A DNA stretch of 64,000 nt from contig NZ_AFEJ02000002.1 in the NCBI RefSeq assembly GCF_000238775.2, positions 1,597,501 through 1,661,500 on the forward strand, written 5' to 3'. This DNA comes from Acaryochloris sp. CCMEE 5410. Lineage in GTDB: Bacteria; Cyanobacteriota; Cyanobacteriia; Thermosynechococcales; Thermosynechococcaceae. Both the position numbers and the translations under genes were made by a program. Of the stretch, positions 61,680-64,000 are shown in pieces (the stretch's first letter is position 1; every line of letters begins with the position of its first letter). Below the pieces are notes generated by a model. The model was not told the DNA's origin and did not search any database. It was given only the letters and a program-made list of their open reading frames with translations.

Positions 61680-63950
61680 ATGAAGTCCCTTCATCGTGCA
61701 TTCCGTTCATCAGCGCTGGCAGGCCTATTTATGGCTATATCTATGTGCAGCTTAGGCCTATGGCAGAGCTTGAGGGTATATGCTAACGTGCCAAGTTCAA
61801 AAATTTCGCCTGAAGAAACAAATCTTGAAAAGCAGCCTTTTGACTATTGGAAGCTTGGTAGGCAGATCGTCTTGGTGTTTGGGGTTATTGGAACAGTTTG
61901 GTTTGCAATAGTTTTTTTTCAAAAGGGATGCGTTGTAATTGGAGAAGATGAAGTTGGTATCAAGTACAAGAAATTCAGTCTTAATCCCTTTCAGCCAAAG
62001 TCTTCTCGCAGACAATTAATTTCTAGGAATAAAGAGCCAGGATATCAACCCGATACCATTGATAGTGGTTGGACATGGTTGTTTCCTGGCATGTATACCA
62101 TATACAAGGAGCCTGTAGTTGAGGTACCTCCTGGAGAAATTGCTCTTGTTTTTGCCCATGATGGAGAAGATATTCCTAATGAACGCATACTAGCAAAATA
62201 CGTTAAATGTAATAGCTTTCAAGATGGTGATATCTTTTTACAAAAAGGTGGTGAAAAAGGACGGCAGTTAGGTATTTTAACAGGAGGGACTTCTTATCGA
62301 ATTAACACGAAACTATTTACGGTAATTACTCGCTCTAACTTAGCTGACCATGATTCAACACTAAAGCCTGAAGACCTACTAGTTTACAAGATAGACTCAG
62401 ATAAAATTGGGATTGTAACTACCTCAGACGGTGCACCCCTCGAAACCGGAGAGATAGCAGGTCCTACTATCTCAGGTCACGATAATTTTCAAAGTCCCCA
62501 AAAGTTTATCGATGGAGGAGGTAATAAAGGACTGCAAGAAGATGTTCTCTCTTCTGGACCATGGAATTTAAATCCTTGGTTTGTGAAAGTAGAACAAGTG
62601 CCCCTAACGGAGATACGCGAGGGAACAGTCGGTGTTGTAGTTTCATTAATTGGTGAGGGGAAAATGGGGAGGAGCATTGAAAACTCTTCCTCTGAGTTGA
62701 GCCTATTTACCAATAGATATGATTTAGTTGATCGAGGAAAGAGAGGTGTTTGGAAAGAACCTCTTGATGTTGGTTCATACCCAATTAATACGAAAGTCAG
62801 GCGAATTGTGCTTGTTCCAACACATCAAATCACTTTAGATTGGTCAAACGATGAAAGCAAGCCGGATGAAAACTACGATAAATCGCTGGGCACCTTAACT
62901 CTGCGACTTAAGGATAGAATTCCTGTAGATATAGTAGTAAGACAGCGCTTTAGAGTACCTAAAGAGAACGCGCCTCTTATGGTTTCACAAATCGGCTCCC
63001 CAGGAGACATAACTACAAACTCGATAATCACTGATTATAGTGCGACTGTCCAAAAATATAAATCTATTCGAGATCTCATCGTCAGAGTGTTAGAGCCAAC
63101 AGTCAGGAGCTATTTCTATAATGCGGTTCAAGACTGTGAGGCGGAGGATTTTTACATTCACCGAAGCGACCAACAGAAAGATGCTGCTCAATATCTAAAG
63201 GGAGTCTTGAGAGAGCATGGAGTGGAGGCAATTGACACGCTAATAGGCGAGATAGATCTGCCAGATGTATTCGATAATCTTGAAATTAAGCGCAAGTTAG
63301 AGGAAAAAAAGAGGAATCTGATAGAACAAGAAATATTAACTGAGGATCTCAAACGGAAGTTGGCTTATTTGAAGGCAGTTACAGGGAAGCAAGAAGAACT
63401 AGTTAATTCTCAAATGAGTTTAGAATTTGCCGAGCGAGAGGCTCAGGTCAAACTTCAAAAAGCACTTGCTGACGCGAAAGCTATGCGAGAACAGGGACGA
63501 GCTCAAGCTGATGTGGAACTAGCTCTTAGACAAGCAATTAGTGACGCTCTTGGTCAAAGGGCTTATATCGAGATAGAAAAACTAAAGGAGATAAGTAAGT
63601 TTAAGCTGCCTCCCATTGTTGGAGGAAATGAAGGCTCCGGTGCTGGATTATTGATTGATACGTTGTTGGCTTCAGTAATGGAGAACTTAACAAGTGGCAA
63701 TTCCGAAGCAATCAGTGGAAGCATTATTGAACAGGTTGCAGCTTTATTTTCGATAGATTTGAATGAACCAGAATCTAAGCAGCTTAAAAGTTCGTCAGAT
63801 ATACAAGTTGTTAACTCTGAGACGACGGCTTCATTGTCTGAAGATACTTCAGTTGTTTGCAACAGCTGCGGAACTCTGAATCCTCCTAACCATAAGTTTT
63901 GCTTTGAGTGTAGTAGTCCTTTGGTATACTCCTCAGACTCAAAAAAGTGA
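61680..63950 (+). CDS. SPFH/band-7-like membrane protein with C-terminal zinc ribbon
   Basis: 756 residues. A signal or first membrane helix (about 10-30) and a second helix (about 62-84) precede an extended domain containing VGIKYKKFSLNPF. A split band-7-like region follows (VEVPPGEIALVFAHDGEDIP, VPLTEIREGTVGVVVSLIGE and RLKDRIPVDIVVRQRFRVPK). A long charged coiled coil spans about 535-625 (LEEKKRNLIEQEILTEDLKR), as in flotillins. The C-terminus is a zinc ribbon, CNSC...CFEC (CNSCGTLNPPNHKFCFECSS). Flotillin-type proteins scaffold membrane assemblies. It is divergent from the Pepco-caspase unit and may be the membrane arm of the same system. Confidence 0.82.
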   Translation: MKSLHRAFRSSALAGLFMAISMCSLGLWQSLRVYANVPSSKISPEETNLEKQPFDYWKLGRQIVLVFGVIGTVWFAIVFFQKGCVVIGEDEVGIKYKKFSLNPFQPKSSRRQLISRNKEPGYQPDTIDSGWTWLFPGMYTIYKEPVVEVPPGEIALVFAHDGEDIPNERILAKYVKCNSFQDGDIFLQKGGEKGRQLGILTGGTSYRINTKLFTVITRSNLADHDSTLKPEDLLVYKIDSDKIGIVTTSDGAPLETGEIAGPTISGHDNFQSPQKFIDGGGNKGLQEDVLSSGPWNLNPWFVKVEQVPLTEIREGTVGVVVSLIGEGKMGRSIENSSSELSLFTNRYDLVDRGKRGVWKEPLDVGSYPINTKVRRIVLVPTHQITLDWSNDESKPDENYDKSLGTLTLRLKDRIPVDIVVRQRFRVPKENAPLMVSQIGSPGDITTNSIITDYSATVQKYKSIRDLIVRVLEPTVRSYFYNAVQDCEAEDFYIHRSDQQKDAAQYLKGVLREHGVEAIDTLIGEIDLPDVFDNLEIKRKLEEKKRNLIEQEILTEDLKRKLAYLKAVTGKQEELVNSQMSLEFAEREAQVKLQKALADAKAMREQGRAQADVELALRQAISDALGQRAYIEIEKLKEISKFKLPPIVGGNEGSGAGLLIDTLLASVMENLTSGNSEAISGSIIEQVAALFSIDLNEPESKQLKSSSDIQVVNSETTASLSEDTSVVCNSCGTLNPPNHKFCFECSSPLVYSSDSKK

Positions 63951-63952
63951 AA

Positions 63953-64000
63953 TGTGAAGTGGTCCCCACTGATTGGACAATTTTAGAGGGGAGCTAAGCT
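63953..64000. mobile_element. possible edge of another insertion sequence
   Basis: Right after the SPFH stop the sequence TGAAGTGGTCCCCACTGATT, then GGACAATTTTAGAGGGGAG, has the look of an IS3-type terminal repeat (TG-start with CCCC and GGAC blocks). The window ends before any transposase, so this is only suggestive. Confidence 0.25.

Overview
This window is chromosomal DNA from a cyanobacterium. It carries plastid-type conserved genes (a Ycf35/DUF1257 protein, a DUF2997 protein, a Ycf49-like DUF2499 protein with DUF3593, cytochrome cM), an FHA-domain class A penicillin-binding protein, DICT and phytochrome-type histidine kinases, a GUN4-domain protein and many GCGATCGC (HIP1-type) octamers. 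Gene content would fit an Acaryochloris-like genome, but that assignment is inference and the sequence alone does not prove it.

Layout. 0-3.4 kb (minus): mnmE, then a membrane histidine kinase overlapping an Rcp1-type response regulator. 3.6-7.1 kb (plus): a four-gene set around a membrane-fused spermidine-synthase-like enzyme and a DUF4178 protein. 7.2-8.3 kb: bioB, closed by a strong hairpin. 8.4-10 kb: a PEP-CTERM-type secreted protein and a gene-poor stretch with a candidate structured RNA. 10-24.5 kb: mostly housekeeping (trpS, sensor kinase, sugar-type binding lipoprotein, folC, ferredoxin/ycf35/DUF2997, outer-membrane barrel, ABC exporter, FHA-PBP, cytM, DUF3593/DUF2499). 24.5-26.8 kb: csaB and a glycosyltransferase. 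26.9-32.3 kb: a large LRR-Roc-COR (ROCO) gene whose last 16 codons have been cut off by a decayed insertion sequence. The missing 3' end is still readable on the far side of the element. 32.4-35.5 kb: Uma2, TerD, ispE, rsmA.

The most distinctive region is 36.9-45.5 kb. Four cysteine-free double-glycine leader peptides (two nearly identical) are followed by an HlyD-type adaptor, a C39-peptidase ABC exporter and a fifth, divergent precursor. Next come a Roadblock/LC7 protein and a membrane-anchored GTPase with TPRs. The exporter pair should cleave and secrete the peptides. The Roadblock and GTPase genes look like an MglB/MglA-type regulatory pair attached to the export cassette, which is an unusual association. 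Around it lie an orphan copy of the peptide ribosome-binding element, a promoter candidate and an orphan terminator.

45.9-53.1 kb: small membrane proteins, a DUF697-type GTPase and a complete RND pump pair. 53.4-54.6 kb: a 54-residue membrane ORF and a Coq4-like protein with its exact HDxxH-x11-E motif. 55.2-59 kb: a molybdopterin oxidoreductase and a secreted trypsin-like protease. 59.3-64 kb: a caspase-GUN4 fusion, a small Pepco-like protein and a divergent SPFH protein with a C-terminal zinc ribbon. Together these resemble a regulated-death or conflict locus. The window ends in what may be the edge of another insertion sequence.
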